From NCBI RefSeq assembly GCF_019913785.1, contig NZ_JAIOHK010000063.1:1-64000 (forward strand): a DNA stretch of 64,000 bases, in the 5' to 3' direction. The first letter of the stretch is position 1, and every line of letters begins with the position of its first letter. Shown piece after piece: positions 23,966 through 33,312 of this stretch. The translations under genes and the position numbers were made by a program. The notes under the pieces were generated by a model. The model was not told the DNA's origin, made no database searches, and worked only from the letters and a program-made list of their open reading frames with translations. The DNA comes from Altibacter sp. (GTDB taxonomy: Bacteria > Bacteroidota > Bacteroidia > Flavobacteriales > Flavobacteriaceae).

Positions 23966-26900
23966 ATGTTTGTTAATGTACATAGCTATTATAGCCTGCG
24001 CTATGGTACCATAAAGCCAAAGGATCTGCTAGAACTTGCAGAGGAGCTCGATATTCCCTGCCTCGCCCTTACCGATATCAATACCACCTCGGCCTGCCTC
24101 GATTTTGTGCGCCTAGCGCCCCAACATCACATTCGGCCGGTATTGGGGGTCGATTTTCGGAATAGAGCCCAACAGCAGTTTGTCATCCTTGCACAAAACA
24201 ATGAGGGCTTTATGCAAATCAACAATTACCTGTCTTCCTTTTTATATGCGGGAGAAAAAATCCCCGGTCGCGCCAAACAACTCCCCCACACCTTTGTAAT
24301 CTATCCCTTTGCAGTCTTCACAGAGACCAGCCTTTCTGAAAATGAATTTCTGGGCGTACGGGCCGAAGACCTCAACCGACTCAAATTTTCACCCTGGAGA
24401 GACCATTTGGAGAAACTGGTCATCCTACATACCGTAAGCTTTCAGAACAAAAAAGGCTTTAATACGCATCGGCTGCTTCGGGCCATTGATAATAATACCT
24501 TACTAAGCAAACTCCCCATTTCCGAACAAGGCCAGGAAACCAACCTACTCTGTTCAGAAAACGCACTAAAAGAAGCATTTAAAGAATTCCCCAAACTCAT
24601 AGAAAACACCCAACAGCTTTTAAAACGATGTCGTATTTCTTTCGACTTCAGCAAAGAAACTCCTAACAACCAGCATGCATATACCGGGAACGAAGCGCTC
24701 GACTACAAACTCCTAAAAAAACTCACCTATGCAGGGCTCCCGTATCGTTACGGCACCCCTACCGATGCTATTTTGGACCGTATTCAGAAGGAATTGGGCA
24801 TTATCAAAGAAAAAGGGTTTGTGTCCTATTTTCTTATCAATTGGAAGATCTTAAAATACGCCCGCACTAAAGGCTATTTTTATGTGGGACGCGGAAGCGG
24901 CGCCAACAGTGTGATCGCCTACCTACTTCGCATCACCGATGTGGACCCCATCGAGCTGGACCTATACTTTGAGCGTTTTATCAACCTATACCGTAAAAAT
25001 CCGCCCGATTTCGATATCGATTTCTCCTGGAAGGATCGGGATGATATTACTGAATTTATCTTTCGAAGATTTCGAAATACCGCCCTACTTACTGTTTACA
25101 ACACCTTTAAATACAAAGCCTCGATTCGGGAACTGGGGAAGGTATTCGGTTTACCAAAAGCAGAGATCGATGTACTCTCCAAAGGCGATTATAATTACAA
25201 CACTTTGGATAAATTATCGCAACTGGTCGTACGGTACAGTAAATACATTCAGGGGTTTCCCAACTATCTGGGGATTCATGCAGGGGGCATCCTTATTTCC
25301 GAAAAACCCATCCACTATTACACCGCTACCTTTATGCCTCCCAAGGGCTTTCCCACCACCCAATTCGATATGGTGGTTGCCGAGGACATCGGCCTGTACA
25401 AATTTGATATTTTGAGTCAGCGAGGACTGGGGAAAATCAAAGACGCCGTAGAAGTGGTGCGGTACAACCACCCGGAGCTTCCTCCTATTGATATTCACGA
25501 TATCAAGCGCTTCAAGCAGGATGAACGCATTAAGGACCTATTGCGAAACGCAAAGGCGATTGGTTGTTTTTATGTAGAATCGCCTGCCATGCGGATGTTG
25601 CTTCGGAAGTTACAGGTAGATGATTATCTGGGCTTGGTGGCAGCCAGTTCGGTGATACGCCCCGGCGTGGCAAAATCGGGTATGATGCGAGAATACATCT
25701 TGCGGTATCGCTTCCCCGAAAGAAGGAAAGACGCTCATCCTGTACTGGCAGACATCATGCCCGAAACCTACGGAGTGATGGTCTATCAGGAAGATGTCAT
25801 TAAAGTGGCGCATTACTTTGGAGGCCTTACGTTGGGGGAAGCCGATATGCTGCGCAGAGGAATGTCCGGAAAGTTTCGGTCCCGAGATGAATTCTTAAAG
25901 GTGAAGCAGCTTTTCTTTGACAATTGCCACAGCAGCGGGAAATCGGAAGCACTCACCAAAGAGGTCTGGCGACAAATTGAGAGCTTTGCCGGCTATGCAT
26001 TTGCCAAAGGGCATTCGGCCTCCTATGCCGTAGAAAGTTACCAGAGTTTGTTCTTAAAGGCCTATTTCCCTTTGGAATATATGGTAGCAACCCTCAACAA
26101 TGGTGGTGGCTTTTATCGCCCAGAGTTGTATGTCCATGAAGCCCGTATGCATGGGGCAACCATTCTTGCTCCTTGTATTAATCACAGCAGGGCGGAAACC
26201 GTCATTGAAGGAACAAACATCTTTTTGGGCTTTGCCTTTTTACATGCCTTAGAATCGAAAGTGATGAAGCGCATTGTAAACGAACGCAATAAAAATGGCT
26301 ATTACCTCAGCCTGGACGATTTTATAGACAGAGTTCCCATTTCGGTGGAACAGGTGAACATTCTAATTAAAATTGACGCCTTCCGTTTTACCAAAAGAAA
26401 CAAGCGGGAACTGTTATGGGAGGCTCATATGAAGATACACAAAGTGACTTTCGAAGAACATATATTAACCCTTTTTAAAGCTGAAAAGATGACCTATACT
26501 ACGCCCAATCTTCCCAGTACACGCATGGAAGATGCCTTTGATCAAATGGAATTATTACACTTTCCGTTATGCGACCCATTTAAACTGCTACTAGCTCCTT
26601 CCAGAAGCGCAATGCGAGCGAAACACTTACCCGATTTTGTAGGTAAAATTGTTGAGATAGAAGGGTATCTAGTAACTACAAAAGTTACGGTAACCTCAAA
26701 TAGCAAAAGAATGTATTTTGGAAATTTTATAGACCGAGATGGTGACTTTATAGATACCGTACACTTTCCACCGGTAGCCGAACGATATAAATTTAGGGGT
26801 AAGGGAATTTATAAGATTACCGGAAAAGTCATGGAAGAATTTGACTGCATCTCTATTGAGGTGATAAAGATGGTTCGTTACCCCATTATTCAGGATCCCA

Positions 26901-26977
26901 GATATAGCGATACTGCATTGCAGGCCAATTCGGTTAAAAACTTTAACCGAAGGGTGCGCCCCACCAATAATGCCTGA
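23966..26977 (+). CDS. DNA polymerase III alpha-like (DnaE2/ImuC-type, probably error-prone)
   Basis: 1003 aa from the ATG at 23966; a TTG two codons earlier is unlikely. C-family polymerase: N-terminal PHP domain (about 1-200), polymerase core with the active-site PPDFDIDFSWKDRDD, and KGHSASYAVESYQSLFLKAYFPLEY further on. Two points mark it as not the replicative enzyme: it is shorter than housekeeping DnaE, and the PHP metal ligands are degraded (NVHSYYS instead of HxHS, TDIN instead of TDHG). It is followed by DinB and SRAP genes, the usual damage-tolerance company. A paired operator covers its promoter. No ImuA/ImuB is seen here. Confidence 0.88.
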   Translation: MFVNVHSYYSLRYGTIKPKDLLELAEELDIPCLALTDINTTSACLDFVRLAPQHHIRPVLGVDFRNRAQQQFVILAQNNEGFMQINNYLSSFLYAGEKIPGRAKQLPHTFVIYPFAVFTETSLSENEFLGVRAEDLNRLKFSPWRDHLEKLVILHTVSFQNKKGFNTHRLLRAIDNNTLLSKLPISEQGQETNLLCSENALKEAFKEFPKLIENTQQLLKRCRISFDFSKETPNNQHAYTGNEALDYKLLKKLTYAGLPYRYGTPTDAILDRIQKELGIIKEKGFVSYFLINWKILKYARTKGYFYVGRGSGANSVIAYLLRITDVDPIELDLYFERFINLYRKNPPDFDIDFSWKDRDDITEFIFRRFRNTALLTVYNTFKYKASIRELGKVFGLPKAEIDVLSKGDYNYNTLDKLSQLVVRYSKYIQGFPNYLGIHAGGILISEKPIHYYTATFMPPKGFPTTQFDMVVAEDIGLYKFDILSQRGLGKIKDAVEVVRYNHPELPPIDIHDIKRFKQDERIKDLLRNAKAIGCFYVESPAMRMLLRKLQVDDYLGLVAASSVIRPGVAKSGMMREYILRYRFPERRKDAHPVLADIMPETYGVMVYQEDVIKVAHYFGGLTLGEADMLRRGMSGKFRSRDEFLKVKQLFFDNCHSSGKSEALTKEVWRQIESFAGYAFAKGHSASYAVESYQSLFLKAYFPLEYMVATLNNGGGFYRPELYVHEARMHGATILAPCINHSRAETVIEGTNIFLGFAFLHALESKVMKRIVNERNKNGYYLSLDDFIDRVPISVEQVNILIKIDAFRFTKRNKRELLWEAHMKIHKVTFEEHILTLFKAEKMTYTTPNLPSTRMEDAFDQMELLHFPLCDPFKLLLAPSRSAMRAKHLPDFVGKIVEIEGYLVTTKVTVTSNSKRMYFGNFIDRDGDFIDTVHFPPVAERYKFRGKGIYKITGKVMEEFDCISIEVIKMVRYPIIQDPRYSDTALQANSVKNFNRRVRPTNNA

Positions 26978-27046
26978 TGTTGGCTTCCTTATAGGCAACC
27001 TAGCCTTCTATTGTTAAAGATGTAGAGTATATAAATAAAAGAACAA

Positions 27047-27061
27047 ATCGTTCGAAGCGAT
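27047..27061. promoter_or_regulatory. Short dyad upstream of dinB
   Basis: ATCGTTCGAAGCGAT, an imperfect inverted repeat around TTCGAA, 8 bases before the dinB ATG at 27070. It could be an operator or part of the ribosome-binding region. It does not match the TTGGAAT dyads before the polymerase gene. Confidence 0.25.
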
Positions 27062-27069
27062 ATATAGTT

Positions 27070-28287
27070 ATGAACGAAAACCGCTCCATAGTACACATGG
27101 ACCTTGACACCTTCTTTGTGTCCTGTGAGCGCCTGCTCGACAGCAAACTCAATGGAAAACCTATTCTTATTGGAGGCACCAGTGATCGGGGTGTGGTGGC
27201 TTCCTGTAGTTATGAGGCCAGAGCCTTTGGAATCCATTCGGCCATGCCCATGCGCTTGGCAAAACAGTTATGTCCCGAAGCCATTGTTTTAAGAGGAAAC
27301 TCGGGTATCTACAGTAAATTTTCAAATACGGTGACCGATGTCATCAAAGAAAGTGTTCCGCTCTATGAAAAGACCTCGGTAGATGAGTTCTATATTGACC
27401 TTACCGGGATGGATAAATTCTTTGGCTGCCACCAGCTCGCCACCGAATTGCGTTCGCGTATCATCAAAGAAACGGGACTACCTATATCTTTTGGTCATTC
27501 AGTCAATAAAACTGTTTCCAAAATTGCCACAGGAGAGGCCAAGCCCAACAATCAGATACACATACTAAAGGGTACCGAAAAACCCTTCCTCTCCCCGCTT
27601 TCGGTGCGTAAAATTCCCATGGTGGGAGAGGTTACCTACCGATCGCTCTGTGATTTGGGCATCAAACAAATAAAAACCATTCAGGAAATGCCCTTGGAAA
27701 TGATGGCGCGCGTTTTTGGGAAAAATGGAGAAACCCTTTGGAGAAAAGCCAATGGGATCGATAATTCCCCGGTAGTACAATATACCGAACGGAAATCCAT
27801 CTCCACCGAACGCACCTTCGACAAAGACACTACCGATATAAAAAAACTGGAAGGAATTATCACTGCCATGACCGAAAACTTAATCTACCAACTAAGAAGG
27901 GGTAATAAGTTAACGGCCTGTGTTACTTTTAAGATCCGGTATTCCGATTTCCAAACCTACACCCAGCAAAAACGTATTCCATATAGCGCTGCCGATCATA
28001 AAATAATGCCTGTTGTCATGGAACTCTATAGAAAATTATACCAACGAAGGCTATTGGTGCGTTTGGTGGGAGTGCGTTTTAGTCATTTGGTTGAGGGTGG
28101 ACAACAAATTGACCTTTTTAATGACAACGACAAGATCATCAACCTATATCAGGCCATGGACAAGATGCGGGAACGCTATGGAGATCGCGCTGTGATAAAG
28201 GCTTCGGGTATGGGTGCCAAAAGCATCAGTAGATGGAATCCCTTCACGGGAGAACCTCCTCCTCTACTAGCCAACAGAAGGCAATAA
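27070..28287 (+). CDS. dinB: Y-family DNA polymerase IV (DinB)
   Basis: 405 aa translesion polymerase. Palm motifs: VHMDLDTFFVSCERL (metal-binding Asp) and EKTSVDEFYIDLTG (catalytic Asp-Glu). The steric region VASCSYEARAFGIHSAMPM is typical of DinB. A canonical beta-clamp motif QIDLF lies at 346-350 and is followed by about 55 residues, a Bacteroidetes arrangement with the clamp motif not at the very end. It is on the same strand, 92 bases after the DnaE-like gene, so the two may be co-induced. Confidence 0.95.
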   Translation: MNENRSIVHMDLDTFFVSCERLLDSKLNGKPILIGGTSDRGVVASCSYEARAFGIHSAMPMRLAKQLCPEAIVLRGNSGIYSKFSNTVTDVIKESVPLYEKTSVDEFYIDLTGMDKFFGCHQLATELRSRIIKETGLPISFGHSVNKTVSKIATGEAKPNNQIHILKGTEKPFLSPLSVRKIPMVGEVTYRSLCDLGIKQIKTIQEMPLEMMARVFGKNGETLWRKANGIDNSPVVQYTERKSISTERTFDKDTTDIKKLEGIITAMTENLIYQLRRGNKLTACVTFKIRYSDFQTYTQQKRIPYSAADHKIMPVVMELYRKLYQRRLLVRLVGVRFSHLVEGGQQIDLFNDNDKIINLYQAMDKMRERYGDRAVIKASGMGAKSISRWNPFTGEPPPLLANRRQ

Positions 28288-28314
28288 CGCAGTGCAATTC
28301 AGTTTCAGAAGAAA

Positions 28315-29082
28315 TTACAGTTCGGGCAATTCGGCATACTCAAATCTATTTGAAATCGTTTCCACATTACCTATATATTCCTTTCCTCTTAATCTAGCCA
28401 CTGTATAGGCTTCAAGGTCGTTTTCAGGAAACTCCTGTATCAAACTTTCGATCTGCTGCTTGTCCAATTCAGACTGAATAGGTTGTAGCCAGGCATCTTC
28501 CATTTCTTCAGAAAGAATCACCGGCATTCGAGGTTCTTTCAGTTTTGGATTGTTGTGAATTTTGGCCATCATAGGATTTCCGGTCGTAGTTACAATGGAA
28601 AAAGTGATGCATACGCCTCTGGTTTCCAAATCATGGTACTCGCTCCAAAGCGCTGCAAGTGCCATAGGTAATTTGTCCCTTCGATGAATATAGAAGGGAT
28701 AGGTTTTTCCTTTGTAATGATGGTGTTCATAAAAACCATCCACATAGACGATACAGCGATTATTGTTAGCCGAAAGACGAAAGGCCGGTTTCTCAAAAAT
28801 AGTCTCCCCTCTGGCATTTAAAGTGTTATTCCATATTTTTTTTAGCTGTTCCTGATCGCGTACCCAATTTGGCACCAGCCCCCAAGTCGCTACTTCAGGG
28901 AAGTTAGGAGATCTATCTGTATAAATTAGCATTTCGGGATGACTAAAACCCGAGGCGTGGTAAATCGGTAAGTCGGTGAGTGGAGCTAATTTTTCAATAA
29001 TTTCCGAAATTGCCTGCAGATCATTATTCCTTCTTGCACGTTGAAGTTGTGCCTCCAGACTTGCCTTTATATCATAACACAT
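28315..29082 (-). CDS. SRAP-domain protein (YedK/HMCES), abasic-site crosslinking
   Basis: 255 aa. It begins MCYDIKAS, so Cys2 becomes the catalytic N-terminal residue after Met removal. Other active-site residues appear in order: NNTLNARGETIFEKPAFR (Asn89), IVYVDGFYEH (Glu119) and KIHNNPKLKEPRMPVIL (His176). These match Cys2, Asn, Glu and His of YedK/HMCES, which forms a thiazolidine crosslink with abasic sites in single-stranded DNA. Convergent with dinB, stops 27 bases apart. A GAATT-N8-AATTC dyad (29100-29117) lies upstream of its start. Confidence 0.93.
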   Translation of the reverse strand: MCYDIKASLEAQLQRARRNNDLQAISEIIEKLAPLTDLPIYHASGFSHPEMLIYTDRSPNFPEVATWGLVPNWVRDQEQLKKIWNNTLNARGETIFEKPAFRLSANNNRCIVYVDGFYEHHHYKGKTYPFYIHRRDKLPMALAALWSEYHDLETRGVCITFSIVTTTGNPMMAKIHNNPKLKEPRMPVILSEEMEDAWLQPIQSELDKQQIESLIQEFPENDLEAYTVARLRGKEYIGNVETISNRFEYAELPEL

Positions 29083-29185
29083 AGTTGAGACTTAATCATG
29101 AATTCCTGTTCCAATTCTAGTAAATATACGACTTAAACACCTATTTTTTACCTATTAAAAACTCGTTCTGAAGCAATAGAAACTC

Positions 29186-29193
29186 TATATTTG
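29186..29193 (+). promoter_or_regulatory. -7 box (TATATTTG) very close to the sdaA start
   Basis: Exact TAnnTTTG match ending 9 bases before the ATG at 29202. With initiation about 6-8 bases after the box, the message would have almost no leader. Confidence 0.55.
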
Positions 29194-29201
29194 TCCACAA
29201 G

Positions 29202-30632
29202 ATGTCCAAGGAAAGTATAAGTGTTTTTGATATGTTAAAGATAGGTGTGGGGCCGTCCAGCTCTCATACTCTGGGTCCGTGGCGGGCAGCAGGACGTTGG
29301 ATAGAAGAATTGAAAACGAAGGGGCACTTTGCCCACATCGCAGAAGTTTCGGTCGATTTGTATGGCTCTCTATCCCTTACCGGTAAAGGTCATGCCACCG
29401 ATATTGCAGTAATGCTTGGACTTTGTGGTTTCGATCCCGTTACTTTTCCAATTGAAAACATTGACAAAGATGTTGCTCATATCACTTCGAAAAGTGTTAT
29501 AAAACTTAATAACGAATTGGACGTACCCTTTATTCCGAAGGAACACATCAAATTCAATAGAAAATTCTTAGAATTCCATCCTAACGGGATGATATTCCGA
29601 GCGACGCTGCGGGATGGCAAAAAAGTAACTGCTACCTACTACTCTATTGGTGGCGGATTTGTGGTACAACAGGAGCGAAAACGCGCCAAACAGAAGCTGG
29701 AGAAGTTTGCACAATTTCCTTTTCAGATTGAAAAGGCCACCGAATTACTTATTCATTGTGATACTGAAGGGAAATCCATTTCGGAAATTGTACTGGAGAA
29801 CGAACGCTCTTTGCGCAGTGATGAAGAGATTGATGCCAAATTAAACGCTATTTGGGCTGTTATGCTCGATTCTATGTTCGTGGGCTGTCATACGGAAGGC
29901 AAATTGCCCGGGGGACTCAATGTACAACGCCGCGCCTTCGATATGCATAAAAATCTTATTGGAGATGCGACCTATAGCAATCCGCAAGAGTGGATCGAAG
30001 CGATTCGTGGTACCGAAGTTAAATTCAGGCAGATTCTAAAGTGGGTTTCTTGCTTTGCACTTGCAGTAAATGAGGTAAACGCATCTCTGGGAAGAGTGGT
30101 CACCGCACCCACCAATGGAAGTGCCGGTGTGATACCTGCTGTTATGATGTATTATATGGTGATTGAAAATCACGACGCCAATTTTAAGGATGTGAAACAA
30201 TTTATGCTGGTGGCCGGTGAAATAGGAAGCTTATTTAAAAAAGGAGCCACCATATCAGCGGCTATGGGCGGATGCCAAGCCGAAATTGGAGTTTCTTCGG
30301 CTATGGCGGCCGGGGCGTTAGCAGAGTTGATGGGTGGTACTCCGGCACAGGTTCAAATGGCCAGTGAAATTGCCATGGAACATCATTTGGGACTCACCTG
30401 TGACCCCATTGGCGGATTGGTCCAAATTCCGTGTATTGAACGAAATGCGATGGGAGCCATCAAAGCCATCAATGCCTGTGAAATGGCACTCGACGGGGAC
30501 CCGTCTCATGCAAAAGTGCCACTCGACAAAGTAATTGCTACCATGTGGGAAACTGCCAAAGACATGACCAGTAAATACAAGGAAACAAGTGAGGGTGGTC
30601 TGGCTGTACAAGTAAATATAAGTGATTGCTAA
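29202..30632 (+). CDS. sdaA: L-serine ammonia-lyase, iron-sulfur-dependent, single chain
   Basis: 476 aa. Converts L-serine to pyruvate and ammonia using a [4Fe-4S] cluster. N-terminal beta domain starts FDMLKIGVGPSSSHTLGPWR. The catalytic alpha domain has cysteines in GCQAEIGVSSAMAAG, TCDPIGGLVQIPCIERNAMG and the earlier GCHTEGKLPGGL. Single-chain length and motif order match SdaA/SdaB of E. coli. A -7 box sits immediately before the start. The 3' end overlaps the convergent gene at 30629 by four bases. Confidence 0.95.
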   Translation: MSKESISVFDMLKIGVGPSSSHTLGPWRAAGRWIEELKTKGHFAHIAEVSVDLYGSLSLTGKGHATDIAVMLGLCGFDPVTFPIENIDKDVAHITSKSVIKLNNELDVPFIPKEHIKFNRKFLEFHPNGMIFRATLRDGKKVTATYYSIGGGFVVQQERKRAKQKLEKFAQFPFQIEKATELLIHCDTEGKSISEIVLENERSLRSDEEIDAKLNAIWAVMLDSMFVGCHTEGKLPGGLNVQRRAFDMHKNLIGDATYSNPQEWIEAIRGTEVKFRQILKWVSCFALAVNEVNASLGRVVTAPTNGSAGVIPAVMMYYMVIENHDANFKDVKQFMLVAGEIGSLFKKGATISAAMGGCQAEIGVSSAMAAGALAELMGGTPAQVQMASEIAMEHHLGLTCDPIGGLVQIPCIERNAMGAIKAINACEMALDGDPSHAKVPLDKVIATMWETAKDMTSKYKETSEGGLAVQVNISDC

Positions 30633-31090
30633 TCGAAGCAGTCATCCTTCCTTCTGGAATCGATTAGATGAATGATCTTCCAACCGTCTTCTGTTTTAAC
30701 CAGAGTAAATGAATTGGCGCCACAATGGCTAAAACTATCATTGAACCAAAACTGGTAGGGCGTCCATACCTGCGCTATATTTCCATCAATTTGAACCTTA
30801 TAGTCCAGTAATCGTTCATCCCATTTTTGATCTACACCACGATTGGCAATTGCCATTAGTAAATTTGCCATAGATCCGTCGTTGACTTTGGCAAGGCCAT
30901 CTTTATCGGTGAAGGCAGTTTGCAAAGTGACTTCCTTCATAAGCACCGAGCGCATTTTCAAGGTATCAGCCTTATGAAATCCTTCAAAAAAAGTATCAAT
31001 TACCTGTTTGGCATCGGCTTCGGTAAAGTCGCTTTGTGCAAAAGTAAAGGCAGTTGCGAAAAAACAGAGGAACGTCGGTATAAACTTCAT
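30629..31090 (-). CDS. Exported SnoaL/NTF2-like (DUF4440-type) protein
   Basis: 153 aa with signal peptide MKFIPTFLCFFATAFTFAQ. NTF2-like fold: ADAKQVIDTFFEGFHKADTL helix, then VQIDGNIAQVWTPYQFWFND and SFTLVKTEDGWKIIHLIDSRRK strands, the usual end of 'nuclear transport factor 2 family' proteins of Bacteroidetes. Periplasmic; ligand or enzyme activity unknown. Convergent with sdaA with a four-base overlap of the stops. It is divergent from panB. Confidence 0.75.
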   Translation of the reverse strand: MKFIPTFLCFFATAFTFAQSDFTEADAKQVIDTFFEGFHKADTLKMRSVLMKEVTLQTAFTDKDGLAKVNDGSMANLLMAIANRGVDQKWDERLLDYKVQIDGNIAQVWTPYQFWFNDSFSHCGANSFTLVKTEDGWKIIHLIDSRRKDDCFD

Positions 31091-31155
31091 AAGAGATTGT
31101 TTAAAGATTGATTCTCAAAATTAGTACTTTTACCGCTCATTCTGTTATAAAACCT

Positions 31156-31974
31156 ATGTCTACAGCAAAAAAAGAATACAAGCGGATTACTACCAAGACC
31201 TTGGTGGATATGAAAAACAAAGGTGAAAAAATCTCCATGCTTACAGCCTATGATTTTACCATGGCGAAAATTGTGGATAATGCAGGGGTCGATGTAATCC
31301 TGGTTGGCGACTCTGCATCGAACGTAATGGCAGGGCACGAAACCACCTTACCTATTACGTTGGATCAAATGATTTATCATGCAGCTTCTGTTATTCGGGC
31401 GATAGAACGAAGTTTGGTAGTGGTGGATCTTCCTTTCGGAAGTTATCAGAGTGATCCCAAAGAAGCATTGCGTTCGGCTATTCGAATTATGAAGGAAAGT
31501 GGTGCGCATGCGGTGAAACTGGAGGGAGGAAAAGAAATAAAAGAATCGATAAAACGCATTTTAAACGCCGGAATTCCAGTGATGGGTCACCTTGGACTAA
31601 CACCGCAGTCCATTTATAAATTTGGCACCTATACAGTTCGTGCCAAGGAAGAAGAAGAGGCAGAAACACTAAAAGAAGACGCTTTATTATTGGAAAGAGC
31701 CGGTTGTTTCGCCATTGTTCTGGAAAAAGTACCTGCCAAATTAGCCAAGGAAGTTGCGAAAAGTGTATCCATTCCTATTATTGGTATCGGCGCTGGAAAT
31801 GGGGTTGATGGTCAGGTGTTGGTTACCCACGATATGCTGGGCATGACACATGAGTTCAACCCAAGGTTCTTGAGAAGATACCTCGATTTGTTCAGTGATA
31901 TGACCAATGCCTTTCAGCAATATATTACCGATGTAAAAAGTGGTGATTTCCCTACCGACAAAGAACAATATTAA
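31156..31974 (+). CDS. panB: 3-methyl-2-oxobutanoate hydroxymethyltransferase (PanB)
   Basis: 272 aa from the ATG at 31156 ([20 protein letters not shown]); the upstream extension to 31108 lacks an ATG and is not conserved. Family motifs: [70 protein letters not shown] and [20 protein letters not shown]. It adds the hydroxymethyl group from methylene-THF in pantothenate/CoA synthesis. It overlaps the downstream RluA gene by one base (TAATG), implying coupled translation. Confidence 0.96.
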   Translation: MSTAKKEYKRITTKTLVDMKNKGEKISMLTAYDFTMAKIVDNAGVDVILVGDSASNVMAGHETTLPITLDQMIYHAASVIRAIERSLVVVDLPFGSYQSDPKEALRSAIRIMKESGAHAVKLEGGKEIKESIKRILNAGIPVMGHLGLTPQSIYKFGTYTVRAKEEEEAETLKEDALLLERAGCFAIVLEKVPAKLAKEVAKSVSIPIIGIGAGNGVDGQVLVTHDMLGMTHEFNPRFLRRYLDLFSDMTNAFQQYITDVKSGDFPTDKEQY

Positions 31975-32663
31975 TGTACTCAACACCCGACAATCTTCAG
32001 GTATTATTTGAAGATAACCATATTATTGTCGTCAATAAGCGGCCCGGGGATATTGTGCAGGGTGACAAAACGGGTGACGTACCACTTTCGGAAGTAGTGA
32101 AGGAATATATCGCCAAAAAATACCAAAAACCGGGGGCGGTGTACTTGGGAGTGGTGCATAGGTTGGATCGCCCTACCAGCGGCATTGTGGTATTTGCGAG
32201 AACTTCGAAAGCCCTCGCCCGACTCAATAAACTATTTGCCGATCGCGCTACCAAAAAGACCTATTGGGCCCTCGTAAAGAACCCTCCTCCCAAAGATTCG
32301 GATAGGTTGGTGCATTATCTAAAACGAAATCCGAAACAGAACAAATCCTATGCGCATCTCAAGGAAGTTCCCGATAGTAAGAAAGCGGTTTTGAGTTATT
32401 CGGTGGTCAAAGCCTTGGATACCTATTTTTTGTTGGAAATTGATCTAGAGACCGGCAGACACCATCAAATTAGGAGTCAGTTATCGGCCATCGGTTCCCC
32501 TATCAAGGGGGATTTAAAGTACGGATTTGACCGAAGTAATCAGGATGCAAGCATTCATCTACATTCCAGATCCTTGGGTTTTATCCACCCGGTAAAAAAG
32601 GAAGAGATTATTGTAGTGGCTCCGCCACCGAACGATCCCTTATGGAAAGCCTGTCTTAAATAG
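31974..32663 (+). CDS. RluA-family RNA pseudouridine synthase
   Basis: 229 aa. Catalytic motif VVHRLDRPTSGIVVFARTSK contains the essential Asp; downstream LLEIDLETGRHHQIRSQLSA and PIKGDLKYG are typical RluA family blocks. No S4 domain, so closest to the short RluA/RluC-like or YqcB/TruC types; the target (rRNA or tRNA uridine) is not decidable from sequence. Overlaps panB at the start (TAATG). The last eight bases overlap the convergent response regulator gene. Confidence 0.92.
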   Translation: MYSTPDNLQVLFEDNHIIVVNKRPGDIVQGDKTGDVPLSEVVKEYIAKKYQKPGAVYLGVVHRLDRPTSGIVVFARTSKALARLNKLFADRATKKTYWALVKNPPPKDSDRLVHYLKRNPKQNKSYAHLKEVPDSKKAVLSYSVVKALDTYFLLEIDLETGRHHQIRSQLSAIGSPIKGDLKYGFDRSNQDASIHLHSRSLGFIHPVKKEEIIVVAPPPNDPLWKACLK

Positions 32664-33312
32664 AAATAATATTATTCTTTAAGGCAAATATCACCAGGCC
32701 GACCCTGTTTTTAATATTGAGTCGGTTAAACAATTCTTGACGATAGCCATCAATGGTTTTCGGACTCAGATTCATTACGCTCGCAATTTCTTTATAGGTC
32801 ATTTCACTACAGGCGAGTTGTAAAAAAATAATTTCATTTTCTTTAAAAGCAAGCTCATCGTGTTGATTACCGGGTTGTAAGGAATGTAAAAGTGTAGTTG
32901 CCACTCTTTCGGAATGATAATATCCTTTGTCTATGACTTCCGAAAGTGCTTCCTTTAATTTATCTGGATGAATGTCCTTTAACAAATAACCCTTTACACC
33001 TCTGCGTAACATTTTGAGGATGGTGTTCTCATCATCGTCCATCGAAAGCGCAAGTACTTTTATGTCTGGGTACTCTTCGGTCAACCATTCGGCAGTTTCA
33101 AAACCATCCATTACCGGCATGTTGATATCCAGCAAAATGATCTCGGGCCGATCTTTACTGCTTTTAATTTTTTGCTGAAGATCAAGTCCGTTTTTGGCAT
33201 GATAGAGTACGTGAAATCCGGTAAATGAGTTAATCAGCTTTTCTAATGAACCGGCAAAAAGTAAGTGGTCGTCTACAATGGCAATAGCGTGTTCTTTAGG
33301 ACTGCTTGTCAT
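32656..33312 (-). CDS. NarL/FixJ-family response regulator
   Basis: 218 aa. Receiver domain: AIAIVDDHLLFAGSLEKL (acidic pocket Asp14-Asp15), phospho-acceptor in EIILLDINMPVMDGFETA (Asp62), and VKALSMDDDE. LuxR-type HTH at the C-terminus: IIFLQLACSEMTYKEIASVM, then NLSPKTIDGYRQELFNRL. It overlaps the upstream histidine kinase gene by 17 bases, so it is the cognate output of that kinase. Its DNA target is unknown; the operon's own divergent promoter region (35117-35278) is a natural candidate. Confidence 0.93.
   Translation of the reverse strand: MTSSPKEHAIAIVDDHLLFAGSLEKLINSFTGFHVLYHAKNGLDLQQKIKSSKDRPEIILLDINMPVMDGFETAEWLTEEYPDIKVLALSMDDDENTILKMLRRGVKGYLLKDIHPDKLKEALSEVIDKGYYHSERVATTLLHSLQPGNQHDELAFKENEIIFLQLACSEMTYKEIASVMNLSPKTIDGYRQELFNRLNIKNRVGLVIFALKNNIISI

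Noticed and set aside
27041-27069. GTTCGAA resembling a tRNA T-loop
   Set aside because: No acceptor, D or anticodon arms nearby; it is part of a short dyad before dinB.
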